64,000 bases of DNA from Salinicola corii (GTDB lineage: Bacteria > Pseudomonadota > Gammaproteobacteria > Pseudomonadales > Halomonadaceae): positions 180,852 to 244,851 of the forward strand of contig NZ_VTPX01000007.1 in assembly GCF_008298015.1 (NCBI RefSeq), in the 5' to 3' direction. How positions within the stretch are numbered: position 1 is the first letter of the stretch; each line of letters begins with the position of its first letter. Position numbers and translations under genes: made by a program. The notes under the pieces are model-generated. The model ran no database searches, was not told the DNA's origin, and was given only the letters and a program-made list of their open reading frames with translations. Of this stretch, positions 17,730-26,417 are shown one piece after another.

Positions 17730-19286
17730 ATGGAAGCGACCGCGTCTCGCGACGCCGCTCGTCCGCGGCTGTCTATCCGGCTGTTGAACGCCATCGAGCG
17801 TTTCGGCAACCGGCTTCCCGACCCATTCATGATCTTCGTCATGCTGGCTGCCACCGTGCTGGTGGCATCGGTGTTGTTTGCCCTCGCCGGCGCCACCGTC
17901 GAGCATCCCGGCAGTGGCGAGGTGGAGGCGATTCGCAGCCTGGTCTCAGCCGAGGGTATCCAGTTCATTCTCGACTCAATGCTCGATAACTTCACCGGCT
18001 TCGCGCCGCTCGGGCTGGTACTGTCGATGATGCTGGGGATCGGTCTGGCCGAGAAACTGGGACTGCTGGAAACCCTGGTACGCCACACCATTCTATCGGC
18101 GCCCAAACGGCTGGTGACCTATACCGTCGCCTTCACCGGGATCATGATGAACGTCGCTTCCGACGCCTCGCTGATCCTGCTGCCGCCATTGGCGGCGATG
18201 GTCTACCACTCACTGGGACGCCATCCTGTCGCCGGCCTGGCGCTGGGCTTCGCCAGCGCCGGCGCGGGTTTCACCGCCAACCTGTTGATCGTCGGTACCG
18301 ACGCGTTGCTGTCGGGCATCTCCACCGAGGCGGCCCGCATCGTCAGCCCCGACATGATGGTGACGCCCGTGGACAACTGGTACTTCAACTGCGTCTCGGT
18401 GTTCGTGCTCACCATCGTGGCCGCTGTCGTCACCGAGCGAGTCATCGAACCGCGCCTCGGCAGCTATCAGGGCGATGTCGAGCAGGTCGCAAGCGGTGAA
18501 CCCGCGAACGCCCGCCGCGGCCTTCGCAACGCAGGCATTGCCGCACTGGTTTACGTCGCCGCCATCGCCACACTGCTGTTCTGGCCGAACTCGCCGCTGC
18601 GCGGGCCGGAAGGTGGACTGATTCCGTCGCCGTTCCTCAGCGGCATCATTCCGATCATCCTGTTCTTCTTCATCACGGTCAGCGTGACCTGGGGCATCAC
18701 CGTGGGTCGCATCAAACGCTCGCGCGACGTGTCCGAGAACATGGCCGAGGCAATGCGCGACCTGGGCAGCTACATCGTGCTGATCTTCGCCGCCTCGCAG
18801 TTCATCGCGTGGTTCAACTGGACCCACATCGGTACCTGGATCGCGGTCAACGGCGCCGATCTGCTGACCGCGATGGACTTCACCGGGTTCCCGGTCATCC
18901 TCTGCTACGTCGTTTTCACCGCCTGCATGAACCTGCTGATCTTCAGCGGCTCGGCGAAGTGGGCGCTGGAAGCCCCGGTGTTCGTGCCGATGTTCATGCA
19001 GCTCGGCTACCACCCCGCCTTCGTTCAGGTCGCCTATCGCATCGCCGACTCCTCGACCAACATCATCTCGCCGCTCAACCCGTACATGATCGTGGTGCTC
19101 ACCTTCATCCGGAAATACGACAAGAACGCCGGCCTCGGCACGCTGATGTCGCTGATGCTGCCTTACACCCTGGCATTTCTGAGCACCTGGATCCTGCTGC
19201 TGACGGCTTTCTACCTACCTGCTGGGGCTGCCCTACGGCCCGGGCATCACGACCTACCTGCCGTCCTGACCAGAACCCGAATGTGA
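17730..19286 (+). CDS. abgT: AbgT-family p-aminobenzoyl-glutamate transporter (C-terminus altered)
   Basis: The protein (518 residues as read) is a polytopic inner-membrane transporter of the AbgT family, which takes up p-aminobenzoyl-glutamate; some relatives export sulfonamides. Family stretches include FTGFAPLGLVLSMMLGIGLAEKLG, MNVASDASLILLPPLAAMV, GFTANLLIVGTDALLSGIS and SSTNIISPLNPYMIVVL. The C-terminus is unusual: after LLTAFYL the frame reads Pro-Ala-Gly-Ala and runs 22 residues to 19286. Removing one copy of a CTAC tandem repeat at 19211-19218 restores LLGLPYGPG and a stop at 19267-19269, the usual family ending. The gene therefore carries a 4-base duplication (or the sequence an error) affecting only the tail. 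Confidence 0.9.
   Translation: MEATASRDAARPRLSIRLLNAIERFGNRLPDPFMIFVMLAATVLVASVLFALAGATVEHPGSGEVEAIRSLVSAEGIQFILDSMLDNFTGFAPLGLVLSMMLGIGLAEKLGLLETLVRHTILSAPKRLVTYTVAFTGIMMNVASDASLILLPPLAAMVYHSLGRHPVAGLALGFASAGAGFTANLLIVGTDALLSGISTEAARIVSPDMMVTPVDNWYFNCVSVFVLTIVAAVVTERVIEPRLGSYQGDVEQVASGEPANARRGLRNAGIAALVYVAAIATLLFWPNSPLRGPEGGLIPSPFLSGIIPIILFFFITVSVTWGITVGRIKRSRDVSENMAEAMRDLGSYIVLIFAASQFIAWFNWTHIGTWIAVNGADLLTAMDFTGFPVILCYVVFTACMNLLIFSGSAKWALEAPVFVPMFMQLGYHPAFVQVAYRIADSSTNIISPLNPYMIVVLTFIRKYDKNAGLGTLMSLMLPYTLAFLSTWILLLTAFYLPAGAALRPGHHDLPAVLTRTRM
19211..19220 (+). repeat. CTAC tandem duplication causing terminal frameshift in abgT
   Basis: CTAC occurs twice in a row (19211-19214 and 19215-19218), followed by CT. 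Deleting one copy restores the conserved Phe-Tyr-Leu-Leu-Gly-Leu-Pro reading and a stop codon 17 bases before the present one. Confidence 0.7.
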
Positions 19287-19326
19287 AAAGACGCACGACG
19301 ACACCGCATAGACGGAGACCTTCACC

Positions 19327-20673
19327 ATGAGCACCATCACCACGCCCGATCTAAAGACAGCGGTCGACGCCCTGCTGCCGCAGTTGAAGACCTGGCGACG
19401 CGACTTTCATCACCACGCCGAATCGGGTTGGGTCGAATTTCGCACGGCCTCGATCGTTGCCGAGGAGCTGGAGCGACTCGGCTATCGGGTCAGTGTCGGT
19501 CGCGACGTGATCGACGCCGACAGCCGCATGGGCGTACCCGAGCCCGAAGTGCTGGCCCAGGCACTCGACCGTGCCCGCGACCAGGGCGCCGTCGAACGCT
19601 GGCTCCCGGCCCTCGCCGGTGGCTATACCGGCGTGGTGGCGGAGTGGGACACCGGCCGAGCGGGGCCGACGCTGGCCTATCGCGTCGACCTCGATGCGCT
19701 CGATCTCGAGGAGTCCCGGGCCGACGACCATCGTCCCGCCCGCGAGGGGTTCGCCTCCCGCAACGCCGGCATGATGCACGCCTGCGGCCACGACGGTCAT
19801 ACCACCATCGGACTGGGTCTGGCACGTCTGTTCGTCGAGCTGATGCCGCATCTGAGCGGCCGCATCAAGCTGATCTTCCAGCCTGCCGAGGAGGGCGTAC
19901 GCGGCGCGAGATCGATGGTCGAAGCCGGCGTACTCGATGACGTCGACATCTTCATTGCCACACACATCGGCACCGGCGTGGACAAGGGTACGGTCGTCTG
20001 CGGCCACAACGGCTATCTCGCCACCACCAAGCTCGACGTCACCTTTACCGGTGTGCCCGCCCATGCCGGCGCCAATCCGGAGGCCGGCAACAATGCGCTG
20101 CTGGCCGCCGCCCAGGCGTCACTCGGCCTGCATGCCATCCCGCGCCACAGTACCGGCGCCTCGCGCATCAACGTCGGCGTGCTCAACGCCGGCAGCGGCC
20201 GCAACGTGGTGCCGGCCGCCGCGAGACTGAAGCTCGAGACCCGTGGCGAGACCAGCCAGATCAACGATGAAATGCAGCGCCGGGCGCTGGATGTGCTGCG
20301 CGGTGCGGCAGCAATGCAGGGCGTGGAGATGACCTACTCCCTCGCGGGCGAGGCGCGCAACTGCGAGCCGAGCCCCAGCCTGGTCGAGTTCATACAGGCA
20401 CGGATTGCCGGTCTTCCCGGCATCGATAGCGTGATCCCGGTCGAAAACCGTCCTTCTGGCTCCGAGGACGCCACCACCATGATGCAGCGCGTGCGCGAGC
20501 GTGGCGGGCTGGCCACCTACATGGTGTTCGGCACCGATCTCGCCGCCGGTCACCACCATCAGCGCTTCGATTTCGACGAGGACGTGCTGCCGTTGACCAT
20601 TCGCACCCTGGCGCATCTGGCGCTGCAGGCAGACGATCCTGCACTGCGCCGCCGACGTCCCGAGACGCTTTAA
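19327..20673 (+). CDS. abgA: p-Aminobenzoyl-glutamate hydrolase subunit A-like M20 amidohydrolase
   Basis: This 448-residue M20 metallopeptidase-like amidohydrolase matches AbgA: RRDFHHHAESGWVEFRTA at the N-terminus, the metal-ligand stretch MMHACGHDGHTT near 150-160, FQPAEEGVRGARSM, a dimerisation lid domain (FTGVPAHAGANPEAG) and NRPSGSEDATTMM near the end. With AbgB it cleaves p-aminobenzoyl-glutamate, a folate breakdown product, to p-aminobenzoate and glutamate. It starts 40 bases after abgT and 14 bases before abgB, consistent with one operon. Confidence 0.9.
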   Translation: MSTITTPDLKTAVDALLPQLKTWRRDFHHHAESGWVEFRTASIVAEELERLGYRVSVGRDVIDADSRMGVPEPEVLAQALDRARDQGAVERWLPALAGGYTGVVAEWDTGRAGPTLAYRVDLDALDLEESRADDHRPAREGFASRNAGMMHACGHDGHTTIGLGLARLFVELMPHLSGRIKLIFQPAEEGVRGARSMVEAGVLDDVDIFIATHIGTGVDKGTVVCGHNGYLATTKLDVTFTGVPAHAGANPEAGNNALLAAAQASLGLHAIPRHSTGASRINVGVLNAGSGRNVVPAAARLKLETRGETSQINDEMQRRALDVLRGAAAMQGVEMTYSLAGEARNCEPSPSLVEFIQARIAGLPGIDSVIPVENRPSGSEDATTMMQRVRERGGLATYMVFGTDLAAGHHHQRFDFDEDVLPLTIRTLAHLALQADDPALRRRRPETL

Positions 20674-20687
20674 GGAGATATCTTGCC

Positions 20688-22163
20688 ATGGACGCAATGG
20701 CTACCGACGCCACGACCCGGCGGATCGACGCCCTGATCGAAGGCAAGCGCGAGCGCTTCATCGACTACGCCAACCAGGTGTGGGAATACGCCGAGACCCG
20801 TTTCGAGGAGAGCCGATCGGTTTCGGCACTGAGTGACGCGCTGGAGGCCGAAGGGTTTCAGGTCGAACGCGGCATCGCCGGCATCGACACGGCTTTCGTG
20901 GCCAGCTACGGCACCGGCAAGCCAGTCATTGCGCTGCTCGGCGAATACGACGCTCTGGCCGGACTCAGCCAACGCGGTGAAGCGAGCGAAGCCGAGCCGC
21001 TGATCCCCGGAGGCAATGGTCACGGCTGTGGGCATAACCTGCTTGGCGTCGCGGCGCTGGCCGGTGCCGTCGGCGTGCGCGACTATCTCGAGGAACGGCG
21101 ATCGAAACAGGGTCTCGCCGGCACGATCCGCTTCTACGGCTGCCCGGGCGAGGAAGGCGGCTCCGGCAAGACCTTCATGGTGCGCGAAGGCGTCTTCGAC
21201 GATGTCGACGCCGCCCTCACCTGGCATCCCCAGGCGTTCAACGCCATCTTCTCGACCCCGACCCTGGCCAACATCCAGGCCTACTTCCGGTTCAAGGGTA
21301 CGTCTGCCCATGCCGCCAACTCCCCGCATCTCGGCCGCAGCGCGCTGGACGCGGTGGAGCTGATGAACGTCGGCGCCAATTACCTGCGCGAGCACATCGT
21401 GCCGGATGCCCGTTTCCACTACTCGATCACCCGCGCCGGCGGCGCCTCGCCCAATGTCGTCCAGGCGGATGCCGAGGTGCTCTATCTGATGCGCGCCCGG
21501 CGCATGAGCGACGTTCAGGCGATCTTCGAACGCATCCGAAAGATCGCCGAAGGTGCGGCTTTGATGACCGGCACCCGGGTCGAAATGACGTTCGACAAGG
21601 CATGCTCCGGCTACCGACCCAATCGCACGCTGGAACGGCTGATGCAGTCTCAGTTCGAGGCGTTCGGCCCGCCGCGCCACAACGCCGAAGAGAAAGCCTA
21701 CGGGGAGCGCATCAAGGCGACGGTCAGCGACGACGATCTGCGTACCACCTACGCCAATATCATCGCCGCCGGCGGCGAGGCCGCCGAAGCCTACGTCGAG
21801 GAACTCGCCGACCAGGCGCTGGTCGACAATCTCGCTCCCTACAGTGCCAGCGAGACACTGATGTACGGCTCCACCGACGTAGGTGACGTGAGCTGGGTGG
21901 TGCCGACCGCCCAGTGTTACGTCAACTGCTTCGCACTGGGCACGCCACTGCACACCTGGCAGGTGGTCGCCCAGGGACGCAGCTCGCTGGGCCACAAGGG
22001 CATGCTGCAGGCGGCCAAGATCATGGCCGGCACCGCCGTCGCGCTCATGCAGGACCCGGCCACACTGGCCGAGGCAAGGGCGGAGTTGAACAGGGCCACG
22101 CAACGCGAGCCTTACCGCTGTCCAATTCCCGATGATGTCACTCCTTCACCGCTGAAAGGGTGA
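20688..22163 (+). CDS. abgB: p-Aminobenzoyl-glutamate hydrolase subunit B-like M20 amidohydrolase
   Basis: The 491-residue M20-family protein matches AbgB: FIDYANQVWEYAETRFEE, LLGEYDALAGLSQ, GNGHGCGHNLLGVAAL with metal ligands, FYGCPGEEGGSGKTFMVREG and the lid KGTSAHAANSPHLGRSALDAVELM. The C-terminal STDVGDVSWVVPTAQC is typical of this subunit. AGGAG lies ahead of the ATG. The last gene of the abgTAB operon. Confidence 0.9.
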   Translation: MDAMATDATTRRIDALIEGKRERFIDYANQVWEYAETRFEESRSVSALSDALEAEGFQVERGIAGIDTAFVASYGTGKPVIALLGEYDALAGLSQRGEASEAEPLIPGGNGHGCGHNLLGVAALAGAVGVRDYLEERRSKQGLAGTIRFYGCPGEEGGSGKTFMVREGVFDDVDAALTWHPQAFNAIFSTPTLANIQAYFRFKGTSAHAANSPHLGRSALDAVELMNVGANYLREHIVPDARFHYSITRAGGASPNVVQADAEVLYLMRARRMSDVQAIFERIRKIAEGAALMTGTRVEMTFDKACSGYRPNRTLERLMQSQFEAFGPPRHNAEEKAYGERIKATVSDDDLRTTYANIIAAGGEAAEAYVEELADQALVDNLAPYSASETLMYGSTDVGDVSWVVPTAQCYVNCFALGTPLHTWQVVAQGRSSLGHKGMLQAAKIMAGTAVALMQDPATLAEARAELNRATQREPYRCPIPDDVTPSPLKG

Positions 22164-22261
22164 ATCGCGAGGAAACCGACGAGTGTGCCGCCGACCAAGA
22201 TGGAATAGCGCGAGCGCCCCCTCCTTTTCTGCGGCACCTCCGTTCAGGCTGGCACCCGGCG

Positions 22262-22308
22262 CCTCTCGACGGCAAAATGCGGTCAACTACCGCTGCGCCG
22301 CCGAGAGG
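22262..22308 (+). promoter_or_regulatory. Long hairpin that covers the ribosome binding site of the next gene
   Basis: Arms 22262-22273 (CCTCTCGACGGC) and 22297-22308 (GCCGCCGAGAGG) pair at 11 of 12 positions, and an inner GCGG/CCGC stem (22279-22282 with 22290-22293) closes a 7-base loop. The right arm contains the GAGAGG ribosome site six bases before the ATG at 22315. It may control translation of that gene or act as a terminator for abg; no T-run follows, which favours the former. Confidence 0.55.
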
Positions 22309-22314
22309 AACTTC

Positions 22315-22692
22315 ATGGTTGCACCGATCGACAACGCCGTCACCGAATCGAACACCGACGCCAGGCGTCCCGACACCACCCTCGCCATGATCGTCTACGC
22401 CCTGCTGCTGGGGGTCTTCGTGACCGGCATCACGCCGGTGATCGGCGTGATCATCGCCTACGTCTACCGCGGCAATGGCCCGCGCTGGCTGGACGAACAC
22501 TATCGCTACCATATCCGCACTTTCTGGATCGGGCTGCTCTACGCCTGCATCAGTTGGGTGCTCGCCTTCGTGCTGATCGGTCTCGTGTTGATGGCGCTGC
22601 AGGCGGTGTGGCTGATCGTCCGTTGCGTCATCGGCTTCAAGGCACTGCAGGAACATCGTGCCCCGGACAAGGTCGATAGCTGGCTGTGGTGA
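22315..22692 (+). CDS. Small DUF4870-like membrane protein
   Basis: The 125-residue protein has an approximately 22-residue polar N-terminus and three hydrophobic segments (about 23-50, 67-92 and 93-108). The pattern of PVIGVIIAYVYRG followed by WLDEHYRYHIRTFWIGLL resembles DUF4870-type proteins, whose role is unknown. GAGAGG sits six bases before the ATG but inside a stable hairpin. The gene stands alone between abgB and an acyltransferase gene. Confidence 0.75.
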   Translation: MVAPIDNAVTESNTDARRPDTTLAMIVYALLLGVFVTGITPVIGVIIAYVYRGNGPRWLDEHYRYHIRTFWIGLLYACISWVLAFVLIGLVLMALQAVWLIVRCVIGFKALQEHRAPDKVDSWLW

Positions 22693-22792
22693 TCTCGACG
22701 GCCAGCCCCCGGGCAAGCCGATGCTGCCCGCCGCTCCGGGATGCCGACCCGAGAGATGCGACAATGACGAGTACCGAGAAAAAGAGAGCCGA

Positions 22793-23716
22793 ATGATCGA
22801 AAGTCTTCAAGCTCGCGCCATCCATCTGCTCTGGCGCCTGCTGTCACACTGCCGGCTGAAGACAATGTGGTCACTGGCGGGTGTCGCCAGCCGCGTGCTG
22901 TATGCCGTTTCCCGGCGGGAGCGTCACGTCAGCCGACGCAATCTGGAAGTCGCCTATCCTGACGACAATGGCGAACAGCGCCGCAGCCGGATCAAGGCCA
23001 GCCTGCGTCACTCCGCGGCCACCATGCTGGAGCTGGGCTTCGCCTGGATCGCCGACCCCAGACGCGTCGACGCCTCGATCGTCGAGGTCCACGGTCGCGA
23101 GCTGCTGGACGAGGCACGCACCGAGGGTCGCGGCGTGATCGTGCTGGCGCCCCACTTCGGCAACTGGGAGGTGCTGAACTTCTGGCTGTCGAGCCACTTC
23201 CCGTTCACCGCCATGTACGAGCCGCCCAAGATCGCCGACCTCGATCCCGTCATCCGTCATGGTCGCGAGCGGATGGGGGCCGAGCTGGTGCCAACCAACC
23301 CACGCGGCGTTGCCGCCCTGCTCAAGGCACTGAAGCGCGCCGAAGCCGTCGGCATCCTTCCCGACCAGGAGCCCGACTGGGGCAGCGGCGTGTTCGCCGA
23401 TTTCTTTGGCCGCCCCGCCTATACCGCCACACTGCTGCCGAAGTTGGTGGCCCGCACCCAGGCTCGCGTCGTCACCGGCGTCGCCAGGCGCCTGCCCGAT
23501 GGTCGCGGCTTCGCGATCCACTTCATGGCCGCGGACGACCGCGTCTACGACACGGATGAGAATGTGTCGGCGCTCGGCGTCAACGCTTGCGTCGAGTCCG
23601 CCATTGCTCTCGATCTGGCCCAGTACCAGTGGGAATACAAACGCTGGAAGAAGACCGAGCAAGAGCAGCAGCTCGTGCCCGGCTATCGGCAGCACCGGCT
23701 CTACCGCAAACGCTGA
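22793..23716 (+). CDS. LpxL/HtrB-family lipid A acyltransferase
   Basis: The 307-residue inner-membrane enzyme transfers an acyl chain in lipid A or related lipid synthesis. The catalytic HX4E motif is seen in APHFGNWEVLNFW, with NPRGVAALLKALKRAEAVGILPDQEP downstream, a conserved family stretch. One N-terminal hydrophobic helix anchors it. AGAGAG lies six bases before the ATG. It is the second member of the family in the window (the other is cut at position 1); which secondary acyl chain each adds cannot be told. It is convergent with pirin. Confidence 0.88.
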   Translation: MIESLQARAIHLLWRLLSHCRLKTMWSLAGVASRVLYAVSRRERHVSRRNLEVAYPDDNGEQRRSRIKASLRHSAATMLELGFAWIADPRRVDASIVEVHGRELLDEARTEGRGVIVLAPHFGNWEVLNFWLSSHFPFTAMYEPPKIADLDPVIRHGRERMGAELVPTNPRGVAALLKALKRAEAVGILPDQEPDWGSGVFADFFGRPAYTATLLPKLVARTQARVVTGVARRLPDGRGFAIHFMAADDRVYDTDENVSALGVNACVESAIALDLAQYQWEYKRWKKTEQEQQLVPGYRQHRLYRKR

Positions 23717-23737
23717 TCGCCGGCGAAAGCCGCTGCT

Positions 23738-24622
23738 CTACTGGGCCAGACCGCCGAAGCGCCCGGCCTGGTAGTCATCGATGGCCGCGGCGATCTCTTC
23801 CCGGGTGTTCATCACGAACGGGCCATGGGAGACGACCGGCTCATCGATGACCTCGGCATGGCCGAAGATCAGCCTGGCGTCGTCCGACGCTTCGAGTTCG
23901 ACGGCATCGCCGGCCCGATCCAGTTCGACCAGATGACGCGACTTCACCGCCTGGCCGGCCACCGCTATCTCACCACCGACGACGTAGAGGAAGACCTGTC
24001 GCCCTGCCGGGGCCGACAGCGTATGGGAAGCGCCTGCCGGCAGCCTCAGTGTCGACATGAACACGTCGGTCAGGCTCTCGACAGGCCCGCGTTGGCCCTC
24101 GCACTCACCGGCTATCAGGTTCAACTCCCCGCCACCGGCCAGGGCAATCGTCGGAATCGCCGCTCGCTGCAGCCCGGTATAACGCGGCTCGCTCATCTTC
24201 AGTCGCGCCGGCAGGTTGATCCACAGCTGCAGAATCTCCAGCGGCCCACCCTCGCGCAGGAACTCGGACGGGGAGATCTCGGCGTGGACGATACCGCTGC
24301 CGGCAGTCATCCACTGCACGCCGCCGGCGTGGATCACGCTCTGATGGTCGGCGCTGTCGGCATGGGCCAGCGAACCTTCGAGAATGAAGGTCACCGTCTC
24401 GAAGCCGCGATGCGGATGCGGCCCGAACGGCAGCCCGCGATTGCCGGCGGGATAGACCTGCGGACCGTGGTGATTGAGAAACAGGAACGGATCGAGCTGG
24501 TCGATCCCTGGGCCCGGCAGCGGCCGGCGGGTCGTCAGATCGCCGATATCGTCGCGGATGGCGGGATGCAGGGCGACGATACGACGGGATCTGGCGGTGG
24601 AAGCAGGGTCAAGCGCAGACAT
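23738..24622 (-). CDS. Pirin-family bicupin protein
   Basis: The 294-residue protein has two cupin domains. The metal-binding first domain is shown by PHPHRGFETVTFILEG and the later SGIVHAEISP with its His and Glu ligands; the second cupin (GASHTLSAPAGRQVFLYVVGGEIAV) lacks an obvious metal set. Bacterial pirins include quercetin 2,3-dioxygenases and redox-sensing proteins; substrate unknown. The ATG at 24622 has GAGGAG seven bases upstream. The following 249 bases toward the LysR gene hold nothing recognisable. Confidence 0.9.
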   Translation of the reverse strand: MSALDPASTARSRRIVALHPAIRDDIGDLTTRRPLPGPGIDQLDPFLFLNHHGPQVYPAGNRGLPFGPHPHRGFETVTFILEGSLAHADSADHQSVIHAGGVQWMTAGSGIVHAEISPSEFLREGGPLEILQLWINLPARLKMSEPRYTGLQRAAIPTIALAGGGELNLIAGECEGQRGPVESLTDVFMSTLRLPAGASHTLSAPAGRQVFLYVVGGEIAVAGQAVKSRHLVELDRAGDAVELEASDDARLIFGHAEVIDEPVVSHGPFVMNTREEIAAAIDDYQAGRFGGLAQ

Positions 24623-24871
24623 GGACGACTCCTCGGTATCATTGCTTACAGCTTAGGGATACCGGCGCCCGATGATCAGCGAATTCTTTCCCCGCGTTCG
24701 TTTCACTAAGTCGTCAGGAGTCTACGATCACGGCACCGGATCGATGGAAAAGTCGCCGAGTGTACTCGGTCTCGACCTGACATTCGCCGACCCGGCTCAT
24801 CGCTGGTTCCGGGAACTCGTGATATCGACCTGCCACGCGGCCTATCTGGAACGTTGATTTCCCGGCATCGA

Positions 24872-25750
24872 TCACCCGACCTCCCCGGTGCCGGTTGCCG
24901 TCAACGCCTCCTCGATCAACGCCACCAGCGGCGACTGTGTTGGCGAGAGGCGCGAAACCATCACCAGTTCGCGGTAGAACGTCCATTCTCCCAGCGCCAC
25001 GATCCTCACCGGCAGCGGTTGACGGTGCCGCCAAAGCCCGGTCAGCGGAATCAGCGCCACGCCCAGGCCGAATTCGACCATTCTGGCAATCGCATCGATC
25101 TCGTCGAGTTCCAGCCGAATCGCCGGGCGCAGTCGCCGCCGCTCGAGAAACCGGACCACCTGGCGACCGCCGAAGGAGCCCCGGTCGTAGAGCACCAGCG
25201 GGTGGGTCTCGAGCAGTGCCTCGATGCTCTCGCCATCGCTGTCGGCGGGCGCGATCATCACGAAGGGCTCGCGGGCGATCACACGGGCATAGAGATCGCC
25301 GGGTAGCGCAAAGGGCGGCTGGACGATCATCGCCATGTCCAGGTCGCCCTTGTCGACCTGATCGAGCAGCGTCAGCGACACCCCGGGAACGATGCGGGTC
25401 ATGACCCCGGGGGCCGAGATGCCCAACGCTCGCAGCACATCGGGCAGCAGCCCGCTCTGCAGGCTGGCAATGGCGCCGAGATGCCACTCGCCGGTCAGGC
25501 CATCGGTATCGGCACTGCGAATGCGCTCGGCCAGGGCCAGCATCTCCTCCGCCCGGGGCAGCAGCCGGCGTCCAGCGGCATTGAGCCTGACGGCGCGCCC
25601 GGTGCGCTCGAATAGCGGCTCGCCGATATCCGCTTCCAGGTTGCGGATCTGTGAGCTCACCGCCGACTGGGTCAGCCCCACCGCCCCCCCGGCGGCGGAG
25701 AAGGTACCGTGGCGCACCACGGCGAGAAAGGTCTTGAGCTCTCTGAGCAT
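24872..25750 (-). CDS. LysR-family transcriptional regulator
   Basis: The 292-residue regulator has its winged helix at residues 1-60 (MLRELKTFLAVVRHGTFSAAG, then VGLTQSAVSSQIRNLE) and a periplasmic-binding-like effector domain. It is divergent from a VOC-fold gene across 147 AT-rich bases that include an AATTTGAT/ATCAAATT inverted repeat (25777-25784 and 25812-25819), a possible operator. The ATG at 25750 is chosen over a TTG eight codons upstream. The regulated gene is probably the neighbouring VOC gene, by position only. Confidence 0.88.
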   Translation of the reverse strand: MLRELKTFLAVVRHGTFSAAGGAVGLTQSAVSSQIRNLEADIGEPLFERTGRAVRLNAAGRRLLPRAEEMLALAERIRSADTDGLTGEWHLGAIASLQSGLLPDVLRALGISAPGVMTRIVPGVSLTLLDQVDKGDLDMAMIVQPPFALPGDLYARVIAREPFVMIAPADSDGESIEALLETHPLVLYDRGSFGGRQVVRFLERRRLRPAIRLELDEIDAIARMVEFGLGVALIPLTGLWRHRQPLPVRIVALGEWTFYRELVMVSRLSPTQSPLVALIEEALTATGTGEVG

Positions 25751-25897
25751 GGATCGATGACCACCAGAATCCAAATAATTTGATATCAGACAGCAATATT
25801 ATGCGCTTTCCATCAAATTTAATCGCATCCAGACTACATCGACCACACTGAAATCCACTCCAGCAAGGCCCAGGCCAACGACCCCCAGGAGAACTCC

Positions 25898-26323
25898 ATG
25901 GCACTATCCCCTTTTCATCTCGCGATCCCGGTTCACGACCTGCCCGCCGCCCGCCAGTTCTACGGCGAGACCTTCGGCCTCAGCGAGGGCCGCTCCAGCG
26001 AGCAGTGGGTGGACTTCGATTTCTATGGTCACCAGTTGGTCATTCACGAACACCCGCAGACCCCGTCCCAGGCATCCGCGCACACCAACCCCGTCGACGG
26101 CCATGACGTGCCGGTGCCGCACTTCGGCATCGTGCTGAGCTGGCCAGAGTGGGAGGCGCTGGCCGAGCGTCTCAAGGGCTTTGGCACCCAGTTCGTGATC
26201 GAACCCTATGTGCGCTTCCAGGGCCAGCCGGGCGAGCAGGCCACCATGTTCCTGCTGGATCCGTGCGGTAACGCCCTGGAGTTCAAGGCGTTCAAGGACA
26301 TGGGCCAGCTGTTCGCCAAGTAA
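25898..26323 (+). CDS. VOC-family (glyoxalase/dioxygenase-fold) protein
   Basis: The 141-residue protein has the paired beta-alpha-beta-beta-beta modules of the vicinal oxygen chelate family: [20 protein letters not shown], then [11 protein letters not shown] in module one and [18 protein letters not shown] followed by [16 protein letters not shown] in module two. Likely metal ligands are the early His, the mid His and the final Glu. The reaction is unknown. A clear terminator follows, so it forms a single-gene unit divergent from the LysR gene. Confidence 0.88.
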   Translation: MALSPFHLAIPVHDLPAARQFYGETFGLSEGRSSEQWVDFDFYGHQLVIHEHPQTPSQASAHTNPVDGHDVPVPHFGIVLSWPEWEALAERLKGFGTQFVIEPYVRFQGQPGEQATMFLLDPCGNALEFKAFKDMGQLFAK

Positions 26324-26366
26324 TACCGCTTCTCTCGCACCTCGCGTCTAGCGACGCCTTATGGTC

Positions 26367-26394
26367 GCCGCCGATCCCGATCGGCGGCTTTTTT
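26367..26394 (+). terminator. Rho-independent terminator of the VOC gene
   Basis: Perfect stem GCCGCCGAT/ATCGGCGGC with a 4-base loop followed by six T. The best terminator in the window. Confidence 0.9.
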
Positions 26395-26417
26395 GTGTCG
26401 ATGGCGATGGCGACCCG

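Noticed and set aside
20670..22103. 477-codon leftward frame opposite abgB
   Set aside because: AbgB is strongly supported on the plus strand; the antisense product resembles no family.
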